From NCBI RefSeq assembly GCF_018320785.1, contig NC_054886.1:30019732-30083731 (forward strand): a stretch of 64,000 bases of DNA, in the 5' to 3' direction. The notes beneath the pieces were generated by a model. It was given only the letters and a program-made list of their open reading frames with translations, was not told where the DNA came from and made no database searches. Each line of letters begins with the position of its first letter. The stretch's first letter is position 1. This document shows positions 1-30,959 of the stretch, piece by piece. The position numbers were made by a program, and so were the translations under genes. The stretch comes from Cheilinus undulatus (taxonomy: Eukaryota; Chordata; Actinopteri; Labriformes; Labridae).

Positions 1-87
1 TAAATGGCTTGAAAACTGGTTGAAAATTATGATGGGGAATAGATAAAAGTTGGAATTGGATGTTATTGATGGTCGTTGCTTTCATAC

Positions 88-18242
<18,155 letters not shown>

Positions 18243-19271
18243 GGTTGAGACCTCAGCAGAGTCGTGAAACCAGCGACACTAAAGAAGCACGCTTAGAGAA
18301 GGAATCAGAGCTGACTGAGTCAACCAGGTGAGAGGGATCCAGGGCTGGAGGGACGGCTGGTCACATTGATAACGACAGTAACCAGAGTGCCACAGCACCA
18401 GATCTTAGAAAAAACAGCTGAACTGATAGAGAATAGCAGGCTGGATGTCAAAAAAAAAAAAAAAAAAAAAAACCAACAAAGAAAAGCCCTGGATAGAATA
18501 AAGGTGTATTCCAAAACAGGTATCCTCTCTTTGAAAAAGGTTGGGGCCTTCTGAAGATAAAATTTGGTAACTTTAGTCCACGCCTGACAAAAGACAATCC
18601 ACCAATCTCACGTACATGAAATGAAAAATAAGAAACTAATCAGCCAAAGTTTTTTCCTGCTTTGTCCAACAGAATCAGAATAAAAGCTCTTTTCCCCCAA
18701 AGTGTTTTCGTCTTCACATTCTGTCTTCTCTGACTCTCCCTGACACTCACTGGGAAAAGTGGGCAACAGCCGAGCATGTTGGGAAAACCCACACACCTCA
18801 CATCCAGAGGAAATCTCAGCACTTCCTGTTCCCTTTTCCTCTCTTGTCTCCTGGTTGTGTTCCTATCTTTGCTCATATCTTTGACCAGAGCACTGTCCAC
18901 ATCCACGTCTGTCATCTAAAACCTCAAAAGGCAGACTAGGTTTGGAGTTTTTACAGATTTCTAGTGAAGCATACTGCATTCACATGAGAAAATATAACTA
19001 TGTTTTTTATTGTCCACAATTCTCCTGAAAAACAGACCTGGATCGGTTTAAGAGTACATGTTCGGCTCTGCGTTGACCAGTCGGTCAGTTTTTGGTGGTC
19101 TTCAGTCAGAAATGGTGTCTGTCATGGAGGGAGGGACTGTAAAGTCATTTTGATGGCGACCACGAGGACTTTTAAGGCCAAGCATCAACATAATTTACAT
19201 TTAAACTTCTGAATTTATTTTAAATTTTCCCATCCAAAATGTAAACAAATTTCTGAAAATTTTTAAGAAAT
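18243..19271. other. Region just upstream of the dysf start exon
   Basis: The minus strand directly before the ATG should hold the 5'UTR and promoter of this dysf transcript. I see no TATA box or clear initiator. A 20-base A-run lies at 18450-18470. Two short minus-strand open frames (18608-18915) have no recognisable family. Confidence 0.45.
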
Positions 19272-19273
19272 TA

Positions 19274-19816
19274 CAGTGCTTAAAACATTTATTAGACCAC
19301 CCTAACCCTAACCAAAGTAAGGTTTATGCCACAGCTGCCCTAAATTAACAGCATTGGTAATTACCAAAATCATTTTTTATGTTTCTGCAATGGTTAATAC
19401 AACAATATGTAGAAGCTCTTTAACCCAAATGATAGTTTTGATGCTAAAATATAATAATTATTGTTATCCATGAATTTTCAAATTTACTGATTTACAAAAA
19501 AAAACTGAAAAAAATGTAAAGCACATTAATATTTCTTGATTAATATGTCAAACTGTGTTATTTACTCGCATTCCTGAACAGAAAAATGAGTTTTAGTGGT
19601 TGAATGTTATGCTTGATTCATTTCTGACTTCTCAGAGAAGCCCAGTGAGCCGGCTCAAATTTGGGGGAATTCAGTTTGAAATTCCTCATTCCTGTGCAAA
19701 ATGGTAAAACGTGGAGAGCTCACTGAAAATGAAGAGTCCACATTAAAGCACTTCATGATGCTGGATGGTCTTTGAGACAAATATGACAGGTGGTCTAATA
19801 AATTTGTTAAGCACTG
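19274..19816 (-). mobile_element. Mariner-like non-autonomous element, complete copy (543 bp)
   Basis: TA is present at both borders (19272-19273 and 19817-19818). The ends are inverted repeats of about 29 bases: CAGTGCTTAAAACATTTATT at the left, and the right end reads outward CAGTGCTTAACAAATTTATT, both followed by AGACCACC. Internal sequence matches 15778-16261. TA duplication and length fit a Tc1/mariner-type MITE. No functional transposase is encoded. Confidence 0.85.
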
Positions 19817-19979
19817 TACCTCAAAATTTCTGTACATATTCCTAAACATATTTTTAAGCATCTCATAAAATGTGTCATAAAATTGATCCAGGTACTCCTC
19901 AAATCAGTGAAACTTAATGTTAAAGCCTTAATATTACAATAAAAATCTCCCAAATTTCCTTGTAAACAACTTATGATTA

Positions 19980-20435
19980 AAAAAAAAAAAAAAAAAAAAA
20001 AAACTTAAAAATGCAAAGCAAATTTCCCCCTTATTTTTTTGTCAAATTCCATATGATTTAAAACATGGTACCCAAAATTCCATGAACATGTCAGAAAATT
20101 CCCTTAACAGCAACTTAATTTAACTTACCCTATTCCCAATAATATTCCCATGACAGCACCAAAAAAATTGCAACGCCTAATACCCCCCCCAAAAAAAAAT
20201 TCCAATCAAATTGTTGTAATATCAAAAAAAAATCCCAAACTTTCATGACAAGGCCAAAGAATCACAAAGCATATGCCCCCCAAAGAATTTCCAATAAAAT
20301 TTCCGTAATATTTCAAAAACTTTCCCAAACTTCCAAAACACTGCCAAAAAAATTGCAAAGCATATTAACACCGAAAATTCCAATTATTAAAGTAAAAGAT
20401 TTAAATTTAAAGCCAATCAAACTGAAAAACTACCG
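19980..20435. repeat. A-rich degenerate tandem repeat
   Basis: After a 24-base A-run, loosely repeated units contain CCAAAAAAATTGCAAAGCAT, CCCCCAAA and AATTCCAAT words, with a spacing of roughly 50-100 bases. Units are too diverged for a firm period. A short plus-strand lysine-rich open frame here is a composition artefact. Confidence 0.6.
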
Positions 20436-20439
20436 TTAG

Positions 20440-22925
20440 TGACTTATCATTCATTCAAGAACTTTCATAGGCATTTCACTGATCATGATTTATGTAAAAC
20501 ATGGATTTAAAAATGCAGACTGAACATGATGGAATGGGCTGTAATGTTGTTCAGGGTACAGAGTTCAATAGATGTAGTGAGCGCAGTGAAACAGCGCCAC
20601 CTGCAGACAGATTTTAAGGCATTAAGCACTCTGTCTACTATGTAGTGAGGTGTCTGAAATTAACAGAGAAAACCTCACAGCCAAGTGGTTCTTTCAGTTT
20701 TAATAAACATTACAAATCTGTAAATAAACTGGCTTTAGCTTAGATTTTCACAGCTCTATCCATCTCTGCCTTACCTTTACCAAATTAGCAAAAAAAAAAA
20801 AAAAAAAAAAGGCAAAAAATCTATCAGAGCGTTCTGGAGATAATTAAGACTGACCTGGACGGACACATGGACAACCCAAAAACAACACCTCCAGCCTCAG
20901 TGATCCCTAACATGGAGTAATAATAAAAACACTGCATACTTGATTAAAAACACGCATTAATTCTGCTTTTTATGGATGTTTCCCTGCATAAAATCAAAGC
21001 TCTATGAATAGTATTTTATGGCCGATAGCCTCGTGTGTACAGGAACACACCCTGTGATGTTGACTTAACTTTAAAAGTTCAGTGAGTTTGAACACCATGC
21101 CACACTAAGTCATGCATTTGAAGGAAATTGATTTCTTTAAGGATTAAGTCTGAGTCTCATCTGTGCTTCAGGCTTTTTAACCAATTATCTGCGCTCACCA
21201 GCATGTCTATGTTAAAGCAGGCAGCTGCTCATAAACATACTTCATGCTGATTATGCAGCTCATGTGGAGCTTTGAGTCTACATTTGGTCCAGTTAAAAAT
21301 ATACGTTTAAATCTTGTCTTCAGTGAAACAGCACTCGTGCTGCAGAATAAAGGATGCTATCTGAAGGAGCACATGAAATGTTACTTTGGTTCTCCCGACA
21401 GCATCACTGAGTAAAAACAGGGAATCTCAGAACATGTAGAGCAACTTTATGAACACCTTGTGATAAAAAAAAAAGAATGATAAATCCAGAGGTTGGAACA
21501 GTGACTTCAATAGATTTTATTTTAGCTTTTATTCAGAGTGGAGGACTGTGGGCGGAGTCAGAAATACACAGGAATATCTGGGGAGTTATTTTTCCAGAAT
21601 TACAAATATTTTACTCAAAAACAGTCAAATTTACTCTTTTATGAGTGCCTTTGTTACCAGTCATCACCAGAGTTGGAGTAAAATCACAGATGAAATTCTG
21701 CTGGAGTGAAACGTTAACTAATTCAGTTGCAGTGGCTCATGGGTAATCAAGGCTGCAGCTCGTTAGCTGTCCCAGCTGCAGCTAATCCTTGGTAATGATC
21801 TTTCAGGCCCTGTCCACATGAAATGGAGGTTTTTCTGTGGTTCAGTAAAACTGGGGAAAAACTGGTCAATGCACTCACTTTAGTGTTACAAATCAGGCAA
21901 CCTATCGTCAAAAAACATACCTATAGTGACTCTAAATTGCCCGTAGGCGTGAGTGTAACATCCAATCTGCCATCCTTTCTGATAGATTAAAGCTGCTACC
22001 AAGATAAGAGATCCAGACCCGGATGCAGACCTCAAAGTTTATTCTGAGTCCAGGACACAAGGAGTCCAACAACAAAGGAAGTCCAAGCAGGAACCACAGA
22101 AATAAACTGCAGTCATCAGTACAAATTAATGTCTCTGATAAGCTTAAGCAGACGCATTAATTCTCATTATCTCTGAGAGAAATGGCGGCTTTAATGTTTA
22201 GAAACAGTTCATTCTCTCGATATTTGATTTTTCCGTGTTATCTTGTTGGAGAGATAGGCTTTATCATCAAGTTCAATGAAGTCTAAATAGAAGAAATGAT
22301 GCAGCAGATTTTCAGAGCAGCAGCAGAGTTAAAATGGATTAAAGATCAGATATCATCAGAGAGAAGAGACTGGCAAATCCTGCAGATAGATTCTCACATG
22401 GAGCCACGATGTTTAACCGAGTACAATCACAATAAAAGTCAGAGAGGAAGCAGATTTATATTTACAGAATATGTATTTGTCTTTAGTGAGTATCAGAACT
22501 TCATTTAACCCAAATTATCAGCCTTGGTCACATGTGCAACATTTGTGCGTCTGAGTCGACCCTGCAGGCTCGGCTCTGGATTACACAGGGAAACTGTTGT
22601 GCAGAGAAACAGACGAGGTGTCATGAGTTTATGACACAACTCTGCTGTTTATAGTGCACACACCAATGCTCATCATTCCTTAATCTCTGATTCTGTATAC
22701 TGCAGCTTTACCTTTAGTGTTGCACAGTTTTCCCTAAAGGGGGTCCCAGGGGCTTTTTGGTTATTTATCGTCCCATCAGTTCTATCTGAAAGCTACACCA
22801 TGACAAATATATGGCAACAATGAAGAGGGGCTCTGAAGGAATGAAACGACTCTGGTGGTGACCGGAAGGCAAATCTGGTGGTGAGATTAGTGTCAGGAGG
22901 TTACCGGGCCATTTTTTATAAACAG
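20440..22925. other. Intergenic, no recognised gene
   Basis: Nothing coding was recognised on either strand. A 20-base A-run lies near 20791. A CTCTAAATTGCCCGTAGG stretch near 21932-21950 is a word common in fish interspersed repeats. Confidence 0.55.
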
Positions 22926-22931
22926 TAAATC

Positions 22932-23031
22932 CTTACTATTACTATTACTATTACTATTACTATTGCTATTACTATTGCTATTGCTATTGCTATTACTATT
23001 GCTATTACTGCTAAAAAAAAAAAAAAAAAAA
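22932..23031. repeat. (TTACTA/TTGCTA)n hexanucleotide repeat with A-run
   Basis: Thirteen or so six-base units, TTACTA alternating with TTGCTA, are followed by an 18-base A-run. Open frames of poly-leucine or Ser-Asn repeats on the two strands come from this array and are not genes. Confidence 0.95.
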
Positions 23032-23189
23032 CGTGAATATCTGAAGTTTTTGGTGGCAACTGACAACTTCAAGATTTTTTTTAAAATTATGACTGCAAAA
23101 GGAATCCAAGATTGGAGGTTTGGCACCAAGAGTAATCTATTTGCCCTTTTTTTTTTACTTCCATGCTGGCATGTTTGAGGGACACGAAT

Positions 23190-24225
23190 ATTAACAAAGA
23201 CGAACTACAAAATAAAATGAATAAGAACAAAATGGAGTAAGATAATAAAAAATAAATGATAAAAAATATACAATAAAACAATAACATTAAAAAGTATGAA
23301 AGAAAACAAAGAAGTCCAAAAAAAAAAGCCCAAAAAGATGGAAAAAAAATAAATTAAACATACAATTGTGAACATACAAATAATCATACAATAAATACAT
23401 AAAATGAAATAATAAAACTCAACAGAAAAAAACAATAAACAATAATAGATACAAAAAAATCATACCTTTAAAAATAAAAAAACAAAGAATAAAATAAGAT
23501 TATTTAAATTATGCAAGGTAAAAAAAAAAAAGTGAAAACAAACAAAAAAATAAAAAAAGAAGAACAAATGGCCCAGGTCATAAAACAAAACACCAAATAT
23601 CTCCAAAAAGAAGTTGTTATAATAACAACAAAGAAAAGACAACAGTAATAATAATAACATTTTTTTTTTCTATTATAATTATTATTAATAGTAGTGAAAT
23701 AGAATATGAACAAAAACAATGGCTAAATAAACAAATGAAATTAAAAATGATACTTAAAAGTAGAATACTAATGGGTGATATACAAAAAAAAAAAAACTTT
23801 TAAGAAAAGTTAAATTAAATGGACATAAATAAATTGTGGTGAATAAAATTCATTATTTAAATACATTTATAAAAAAAATACAAAATTAAGAATAATATAG
23901 ATGAGGGCTATTAAATTAAACAAAAATATATTTTATAAAGTAGAAAGAAAATACATGAAATACTACATTTAAATGTAAAATGAAATATAAAAATATAATA
24001 AAACATTATTTCGAGCAAACATTATAAATTGATTTGAAACATAAAACAAATCTTTAGATAAGAAGAAATAACAAACAATACAAAAAATAATGAAATAAAA
24101 TTAGGGATAAAGATGTGAATTAAATTAAATTAAATTAAATTAAATTAGATTAAATTAAATTAAATTAAATTAAATTAAATTAAATTAAATTAAATTAGAT
24201 TAAATTAAATTAAATTAAATTAAAA
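23190..24225. repeat. A-rich simple sequence ending in (ATTAA)n
   Basis: One kilobase of AAATAAA-like low-complexity sequence ends in a pentanucleotide array at 24118-24225 with TAAATTAAATTAAAT units and two TTAGA variants. Lysine/phenylalanine-rich open frames here are composition artefacts. Confidence 0.9.
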
Positions 24226-24229
24226 CAAC

Positions 24230-25340
24230 ATTGGCCAAAAGAAACTGAGTGGCTCAGTCTGTGATCATTGGTTCCCACTGAAACTCTATCCCCCTCTGTC
24301 TGCCTCTCCATCATCACCTCTCTCTCTCTCTCTCTGCCCCACCCCAGACAGACAGTTAGCCATGCAACAAGACTGCTGGAGGCTCCTTTTCCAATAATAA
24401 CCTCAGCTGTTAAAGAGAGGAGCTGAATCTTAGTGTGTCTTTGTACATGAACTTTATTTGCTGGTCTCTCTTTCTGCTTACCTTTTTCTTTGCCTCTCTC
24501 CTCCTACAACAAACTCGCACATGCATTAACACTCTGTCACACCATCCCTACCTTCATAGGTGACGGAGCAGTAGGAGTCGCTGACATCATCGTCCGGCGT
24601 TTGCAGACGCTCTGCACACAGAATAAACACACGCAGCATGGCTCAGACACTGTCAAATCCCACCAAAGACCACAAAGATGTCCATATATGGGCGTCAGGT
24701 CATCCAGAAAACGTCCTTAAAGTCTGATGATATCCATAAAAGTAGGAAAAAGCGAAAAGAGAGAGGTAAAGGTGGACGAGAGACACTGAGGACGAGTAGG
24801 CACTGAGTGTTAGAGCTGCAGCTCTCAGCTGTCTCATTCCCCCCTACCCTCCCTCTCTCTCTAACATACACAGAGCTAGCATGGTGCACTAGCTGACTCA
24901 TGCATAGACACTCTCACAAACACACTGTCCTTTCAATCACAGCCAGCTTAAAGGGCCAGGACGTAGATTCACGCTCCCACACATGCACAAAGGACTGTAT
25001 TTTCAGAGCGCACATGCCTGAACACAATCAGCACGCCAGACTCTGCCAACTGAAACCAACACGTGTCAGAAGGTCACATACACACCACACGGATTGCTAA
25101 AGGTCAGGAGTCTGTCCTAAAATCAGCCTGACACAGAGAAAGAAACGCCACAAAACAAGAAGTTGTAGTGGCATAGCTTAAGTCATTCCACTGGAAAACA
25201 GGAATTAACGCGTCACAGCGAAGGATGCCGAATCACAGAAGAGGACATATGAGTAAATCCGAGGTCAGACAAAACAGTTTTTTATCTGTTATGATGGTCA
25301 CTTTGTTCCAGCTAATTCACCCTATTGCACTGTTGCTGCC
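24230..25340. other. Intergenic, no recognised gene
   Basis: A (CT)n run lies at 24315-24336. Several short open frames occur on both strands with no recognisable domain or splice pattern. Confidence 0.5.
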
Positions 25341-25344
25341 ATTT

Positions 25345-25700
25345 TTAAACTGCCCTAGCCTGGCTCTAACCCTCCTCCACCCCAGCTCCTCCTTTATGCT
25401 ACATCTGACTTATTCTGTTATCACTGATGCCTGCTCTGCTCTAGGTTTTTTGCATCTTCTCTCCCCACCTCGGGCTTTCCTCGCACGTGCAGGAAAAGCA
25501 GGAATGTGGCTGTTCCTGCTTCCTGCTTTTCACATCGGCTTACGGAAGGGAAGGAGTTTCCCATAGCAACCACACCGCTAAATATAGATAACAATAATGG
25601 CAGCAAATTAAAAACTGCTAAAAAGAGAAAATTCATAATCTTAAATAATGTATGTTTGTTGACAAAGTAGTCCTGACTGAACTGTATTTGTCAACCCAAA
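25345..25700 (+). repeat. Dispersed repeat family X, copy 2
   Basis: Shares CCTCCTCCACCCCAGCTCCT, CATCTGACTTATTCTGTTAT and CTGATGCCTGCTCTGCTCT with the copy at 28557-28790, and its tail with the copy at 14940-15280. The following 25.7-26.4 kb stretch shows nothing recognised. Confidence 0.65.
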
Positions 25701-26711
25701 GTTAGGAGTAATTATATGCTAGCTTGATGCTAATGCTAATGGCAGTTACTCACCAGGTTGCTGAGGTACATCTGCCTATTCTCACGTTTTCTTTCTCCTC
25801 CTTGTTTCCACATGTGTACTGATCTCCACATATTCGTAAATATACTGACAATGCCCCCTAGGGTCCAACACAAGGAACTGCACTTTTTTTACAGATAAAT
25901 ACAAAGCTGAAAACTAGCGGTAGCCACTGGGTAGAGGATAATATTGTCCAGTTATTCGCCATTAAGCTGCTTGGATTATGTGTTTACTCGACTTGAAGAT
26001 ATGAAACAGGACTAATATCGCATATCAAGAAATGATTGCAAAAAATTGGCCAACCAGGAAAGCAGTGTACATTTTATATATATGGATATATAATAAGAGA
26101 AAAAGCTAACTTGTTTAGCCATTCAAATGGTCGTTTATGTGTTAAAACGCCATTTTTTTTCTACCTATCCCTTCCACCTTAAATGTTGAAATACATTTGA
26201 TACCACCAAAACAGTCTTACAGCACTTCGTATCAACTGATAAATCCTGATATATTTCATATCAAAGATTTTAATCTGACTGCACATCATGTCAAGCTGAA
26301 AAACATGAGTCATCATAGCCTGTTAGCTAGTTAGCAGCTTGGTCAGCTAGCACACTGCAATACAGTCTCTCTGAAATCTGCAAAAGTTCAATTTCTCAAC
26401 GTGCGAAAATATTACGGTGGGGAGGCAGACGGGTCGGAACCTCACATTAGGCCTGGGCAATATGGCCTAAAAATCTAATCCCCGATTTTCTTTAAAAAAA
26501 ATTCGATTTACGATTTGAAAGGATTTTTTCTCATCCTTGTTTAAAAAACACAAATGACCAAGAAAAGTAAAAGCATATTTTATTTTATTCTATTAATTAA
26601 ATGTAACAAATAGCTACTGTATTTTCCTCTTGGGTGAGAGCAAGCTGTAATTTGGTCTAAAAAATGCACCTTTTTACTGCAAGGAGAGTTTACATCAATA
26701 CAGAAGGCAGC

Positions 26712-27270
26712 TAACCTGACATGCCAGATGGATGTGTTTCACACATCCATCTGCGAAAGCTTCAGTAGGAAACGTTTGAGAAAAGGCAGAGGCTTTGAAA
26801 AAAACTCTGACTGTGATTGGATGAACGTTCTGTCTGTCACATCTCTACGCGCCAATCAGAGCAACACAACACGTGACGTAGCAGCTATCGAGCTGCATGT
26901 GCGCAGCTAGTGAGGAATAACGCAAAACATGGCGACTACAGACATGTAAGAACTCGACTTTTGTAGCTTTTGAAAAGAAAACAACTCACTGCTGTTCTTT
27001 GTTCTTCTTTTAACCAAGAAATGTGGTCGAATTCTGATAAAACTGGCGCTTTAGCAGCATCCACGCTAATCTCTTCCCCCATAACTGCACCAGCTCTCGC
27101 TGCTGCTTGTTTACGTCACGGCTCTGCCATGCCTGAAAGTACTGCCCCTTGTCGCTGATTGGTCCTGTCACTTTCTAACCGGGCCCGAACGGTTCAGACG
27201 GGGGCTTTGCAAGATGGATTTACCAGTGAGAAACACGGAAACAGGCGTATCCATCTGCTTTGCAAGGTTA
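26712..27270. mobile_element. MITE-like element, copy 2 (559 bp, 9 bp target duplication)
   Basis: Full-length relative of 7764-8305 with the same TAACCT...AGGTTA ends and the same inner AGATGGAT inverted words. The flanks are GAAGGCAGC (26703-26711) and GAAGGTAGC (27271-27279), 8/9 identical. Both copies preserve a central TGACGTAG followed by ACATGGCGACTA-CAGACATGTAAG, which looks like a promoter, a short ATG exon and a splice donor. Confidence 0.82.
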
Positions 27271-27876
27271 GAAGGTAGCAATTACTTGCAGAAACCTGTG
27301 ATGGCATGCAGAATTCATGTCTGAGCATACATCTCTGTCTTGTTTAACGCCACAGCTTGTTTCTAGGACTGAACATGGACTTGTCAAGCTAGTCAGGAGT
27401 TTAAACACATAGCAAACTGTTGTTTAAGCGGAATCACTGCTGCGCTGTGCTAAAAACAAACCGAGGCGACCCAACTTGTGTTAAAGCCCAGACAGACCGA
27501 CAGATAAGCTCTGCAAAGCAAACACAGTCCCTCTTATTACAGACATTAAACTAAGAGAGGAAAAACACAGGTTTAACCTGTTTACTATATTACAGATTAA
27601 ATACAGCAGCACCAGTGAGTGACGTTCAGTTAGTTACGTGGCTGTTTTTACTGCTAGAGAGAAACTTACTGCTGGAGGTTGCGTCATGCCTTGCATGAGC
27701 TCTACAGCTGAATGCAACCATTAAAAACGGGCAATGATGGCGATGCAGAAATCCATTCTGTGGCAGAACTTTTACAATTGACAGTATTGATACTGGTTTT
27801 CCTGCCCAGTGCCCACCACTAGATTTCAGTGCTACTGACTGCTTTAAGTGTGTGTTTGATGGATGTAGCGGTCTTG

Positions 27877-28080
27877 TCAATTCCGTAGTGAGACAAACTT
27901 TCGCCACTCGGCTGCATGTCTTCGAATAAGCAGTTGACACACGTTTGCTGTGCTGCTTCCTTTAGTTGCCACAGCTTTCAAACAAAAAATGCAGCATGCT
28001 GTGGTGTGTTCATGGTCCGAAGCTGCAAACCTGAACCAGGTCCAAACAGCTGATGAAAATATACAGTTCTTGTGGGACAA
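27877..28080 (-). pseudogene. BED zinc-finger relic of a hAT transposase
   Basis: The minus-strand frame reads VWTWFRFAASD, then CCIFCLKAVATKGSSTANV and LLIRRHAAEW. This is the layout of a BED finger: an aromatic start, CxxC, then a serine-threonine-asparagine stretch and a final histidine region. The usual HxxxH spacing is not clean, and the catalytic domain with its dimerisation motif is absent. It is a relic of the surrounding hAT-like element, not a host gene. Confidence 0.6.
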
Positions 28081-28556
28081 AACTCAGGATTTCCGCCGGT
28101 AGCTGTGCCGTTGTGTTTGCGTCTCCGTGGTGAAGGAGGGGGCGGGTGTAAACTATGGGTGCACCAGGGGAAGAGAAAGATGAGCACGAAGGAAAATCGG
28201 AAAATCTAGATTTTTATTTATTAATTTGTCCTAAAAAAAAGAAATTCGAATAATCGATTAAACTGATACATAAGACAGACCAACTTGCCATAGGAATGAA
28301 TGGACTTCCTGTTGATGTACCTCCATAGTCATACATATTTGGAAACGAGGGGTTAGTCGTGGTAATCACATCATAAAGACAGGGATGTTGTGAGAGCTCC
28401 ACAAACTTTTCCCCTGTCTCATGGTTCAGTCTCACAGCACCAATTATTTGGTTGCCATTTGGTTTGTTTACATTGGTGACTTCTGCACAGGCATGGCGCT
28501 CTGTGCTGTCATTGATGAATGTCACTGACGTAATAGAACAAATTGTTAAAACCTAC

Positions 28557-28790
28557 TCTAACCTGGCTGTGCTTTGAGTTCCCTCTGCAAGCTGCCTTTT
28601 TCAACCCTCCTCCACCCCAGCTCCTCCTTTATGCTATATCTGACTTATTCTGTTGTTGCTGATGCCTGCTCTGCTCTGGGGTTTTCACTGTTTCGCTCCC
28701 TGCCTCAGGCTCTCCTTGCAGGCACAGGAAAAGCAGGAACTTTCCTGTGCCTACAAGGACAGGGTATGCTCCACAGCTTCACTTTTCAGC
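28557..28790 (+). repeat. Dispersed repeat family X, copy 3
   Basis: Contains the family words CCTCCTCCACCCCAGCTCCT, TCTGACTTATTCTGTTGT and CTGATGCCTGCTCTGCTCT, then CTGCCTCAGGCTCTCCTTGC, which is shared with the 15 kb copy. The 28790-29640 stretch that follows holds nothing recognised. Confidence 0.65.
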
Positions 28791-29642
28791 AGTGTGCGTA
28801 GTGCTACTTTTAAAACTTACATGCTAGATTACACTGTTTCATGACTGCAGCTTCTTTATTCTTGTCTTTTCTTGGGCTGTTGGGGATAGATGTTGGAGAT
28901 AAAGTGACTTGGTTGTTTGTTAAGTCATACATATTCAGAGACAGGGCCAGGCTGTGAGCTGACACAGAGGGGATTTCTGTTGCTCGTCTATTTATAGGTC
29001 GACCCACTGGGCTTCAGTCATGTCATCTACATAATTAGTGAGAGTGTGTGCAGGTTTACGGGAAGTATGCTAAGAATAGGAGTTGCAGTTGGTCAGGGAG
29101 AGAGATGGTTAAATAAGGCCAAGGTCTTGATTTTGTTGTGCACTTCTTTAATCTGAGTGCTGTTTCAAATGTGGAACGTATGCAGTACATGATCTTTGAT
29201 ATGCTGATCTTATGATGTTTGTTACTGTTAATATTTCCGGTAAGGCTGCACACAGAACATCGTAAGGGCTGAGCACTTTGAAAAAACTGTATCTTTTGTA
29301 TTTTAAAGTTAGAAAAAAGGATCCAGTTTAGGTTAAGATGTGCTTAGTCTGCATCACAGCTTCCAGTTGATAGCTAACAGAGGTAACAGACAATTATCAT
29401 CAGATCAGGTCATAGATCTGATTTTCAGGGGGCCCCACTTACCAGCTACCACTTGATCCGCCCATGGTCAGGATGAGAATAATTCTCTGACAGAGAACAA
29501 GAGAGAACTGCATCTACATGCAAAATGGAAAACTGTTCTGTGGTCACGTGAATCAATAATTGAAAAATGGAGTCAAAACTGAGTCAAATTTGTCTTTCGT
29601 TCATTTTTTTTCCTGGCTGATTTGAGTTGGAATTTAAAGGTT

Positions 29643-30905
29643 ACTACAACCCAAATTCCAAAAATGTTGGGGCGCTTTGTAAAAATGTAAACAAATACAG
29701 AATGTAATGAAATTTTTTTCACTATAAAACATAAAATACATGGCAGGTGTTGAAACTGAGACATTTTACCATGTCGTGAAAAATAATAGCTCATTTTGAA
29801 TTTCACATATCAAAAAAGTTGGGACAGGGCAACGAACGGCTAGAAAAGCAAAAGGTACCAATGAAAAAGCAGGAGGAGCATTTTCACACTAATTAGGTTA
29901 ACTGGCAACAGGTCAAGGGGTAATAAAGGAGCCTTTTAGAGAGGGAGAGCCCCTCAGAAGTAAAGATGGGGAGAGGGTCACCAACCTGTGACAAAATGAA
30001 TTAAAATATTGTTTAGGAGTTTCAGAAAATGTCACTCAAAGTAAAATTGTAAAGACTGAATATCCCACCAGCAACATTATATCATTAAAGATTTCAAAAT
30101 TTGGAGAAATCTGAGCATAAGGGACAAAATATTGGTTGCTTATGATCCTTGGGCTCTCAGGGAGCTCTGCAGATAGTTAAAGTGGAAAAAAAGCATTGTC
30201 TCTTGGCCAAAGCTCATTTAAAATAGACAGAGGCAAAATGGAAAACTGTTCTGTGGTCACATGAATCAGATTTGGAATTCACAGATGCGGTGTCCTGCAA
30301 ACTATAAGAAGAGAGACCATCCAGGTTGTTATCAGTGCACAGTGCAAAAGCCTGCATCTGTGATGGTTTGGGGTTACATTAGTGCCTATGGCATGGGCAG
30401 CTTACACATCTGGACAGGAACTATCAATAGTAAATAGTAGATAGAGGTTTTAGAGCAATGTACGCTCCCACCCAGACAATGTCTCTTTCAGGGAAGGCCT
30501 TGACTATTTCAGCAAACCAGTGCTTAACCACATCCATCACAACAGCCTGGCTTCACACTAGAAAGGCCCAGGGGCTGATCTGACAGCAGTCCAGGCTTTT
30601 CACCAATAGAAAACATTTGACACATCATAAAGTTAAAATCTGGCAAAGAAGATCCAGCCCAGCTGAGTAGGTAGAATCCTACATCAGACAAGAATGGGAC
30701 AACATTCCTCTCCCAAAACTCCACTGGTCTCCTCACTTTCCAGACATTAACATGCAAAAAAAAAGAGGGGATAACACAATGGTAAACATTGCCCTGTCCA
30801 TACTTTTTTGAGATGTGTAGCTGACATCATTCTTCATGAAATAATAAAATGTTTCAGTTTCCACATGTGACATGTTGTTTTTGTTCTACTGTGAATGAAT
30901 TATGG
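29643..30905 (+). mobile_element. Tc1-like transposon relic (about 1.25 kb)
   Basis: The left end reads ACAACCCAAATTCCAAAAATGTTGGGGCG, close to the ends of a very common fish Tc1/mariner family. TTTTGAATTTCACATATC and GTTGGGACAGGG follow. The central part preserves AGAGACCATCCAGGTTGTTA, GATGGTTTGGGGTTACATTA and GGCATGGGCAGCTTACACAT in plus orientation, all belonging to the transposase coding region but full of stops and deletions. The right terminal repeat is unrecognisable. It is old and inactive. Confidence 0.8.
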
Positions 30906-30959
30906 GTTCACTTCCTCCTCTGGACCAAGGGGAAGGTAAACAGTCCGGAGTTTTAAATT

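Larger units (their letters stand above)
26445..28258 (-). mobile_element. hAT-like transposon relic with a nested MITE
   Basis: The left edge reads TAGGCCTGGGCAATATGGCC, a form common at ends of fish hAT elements. The right edge has ATTCGAATAATCGATT-type sequence that loosely mirrors ATTCGATTTACGATTT at the left. Between them a minus-strand BED-finger relic (27877-28080) and worn frames lie next to the MITE inserted at 26712-27270. The exact borders and target duplication were not resolved. Confidence 0.5.

Noticed and set aside
22893..23178. Poly-leucine and Ser-Asn repeat open frames
   Set aside because: Produced by the hexanucleotide (TTACTA/TTGCTA) repeat read on the two strands.
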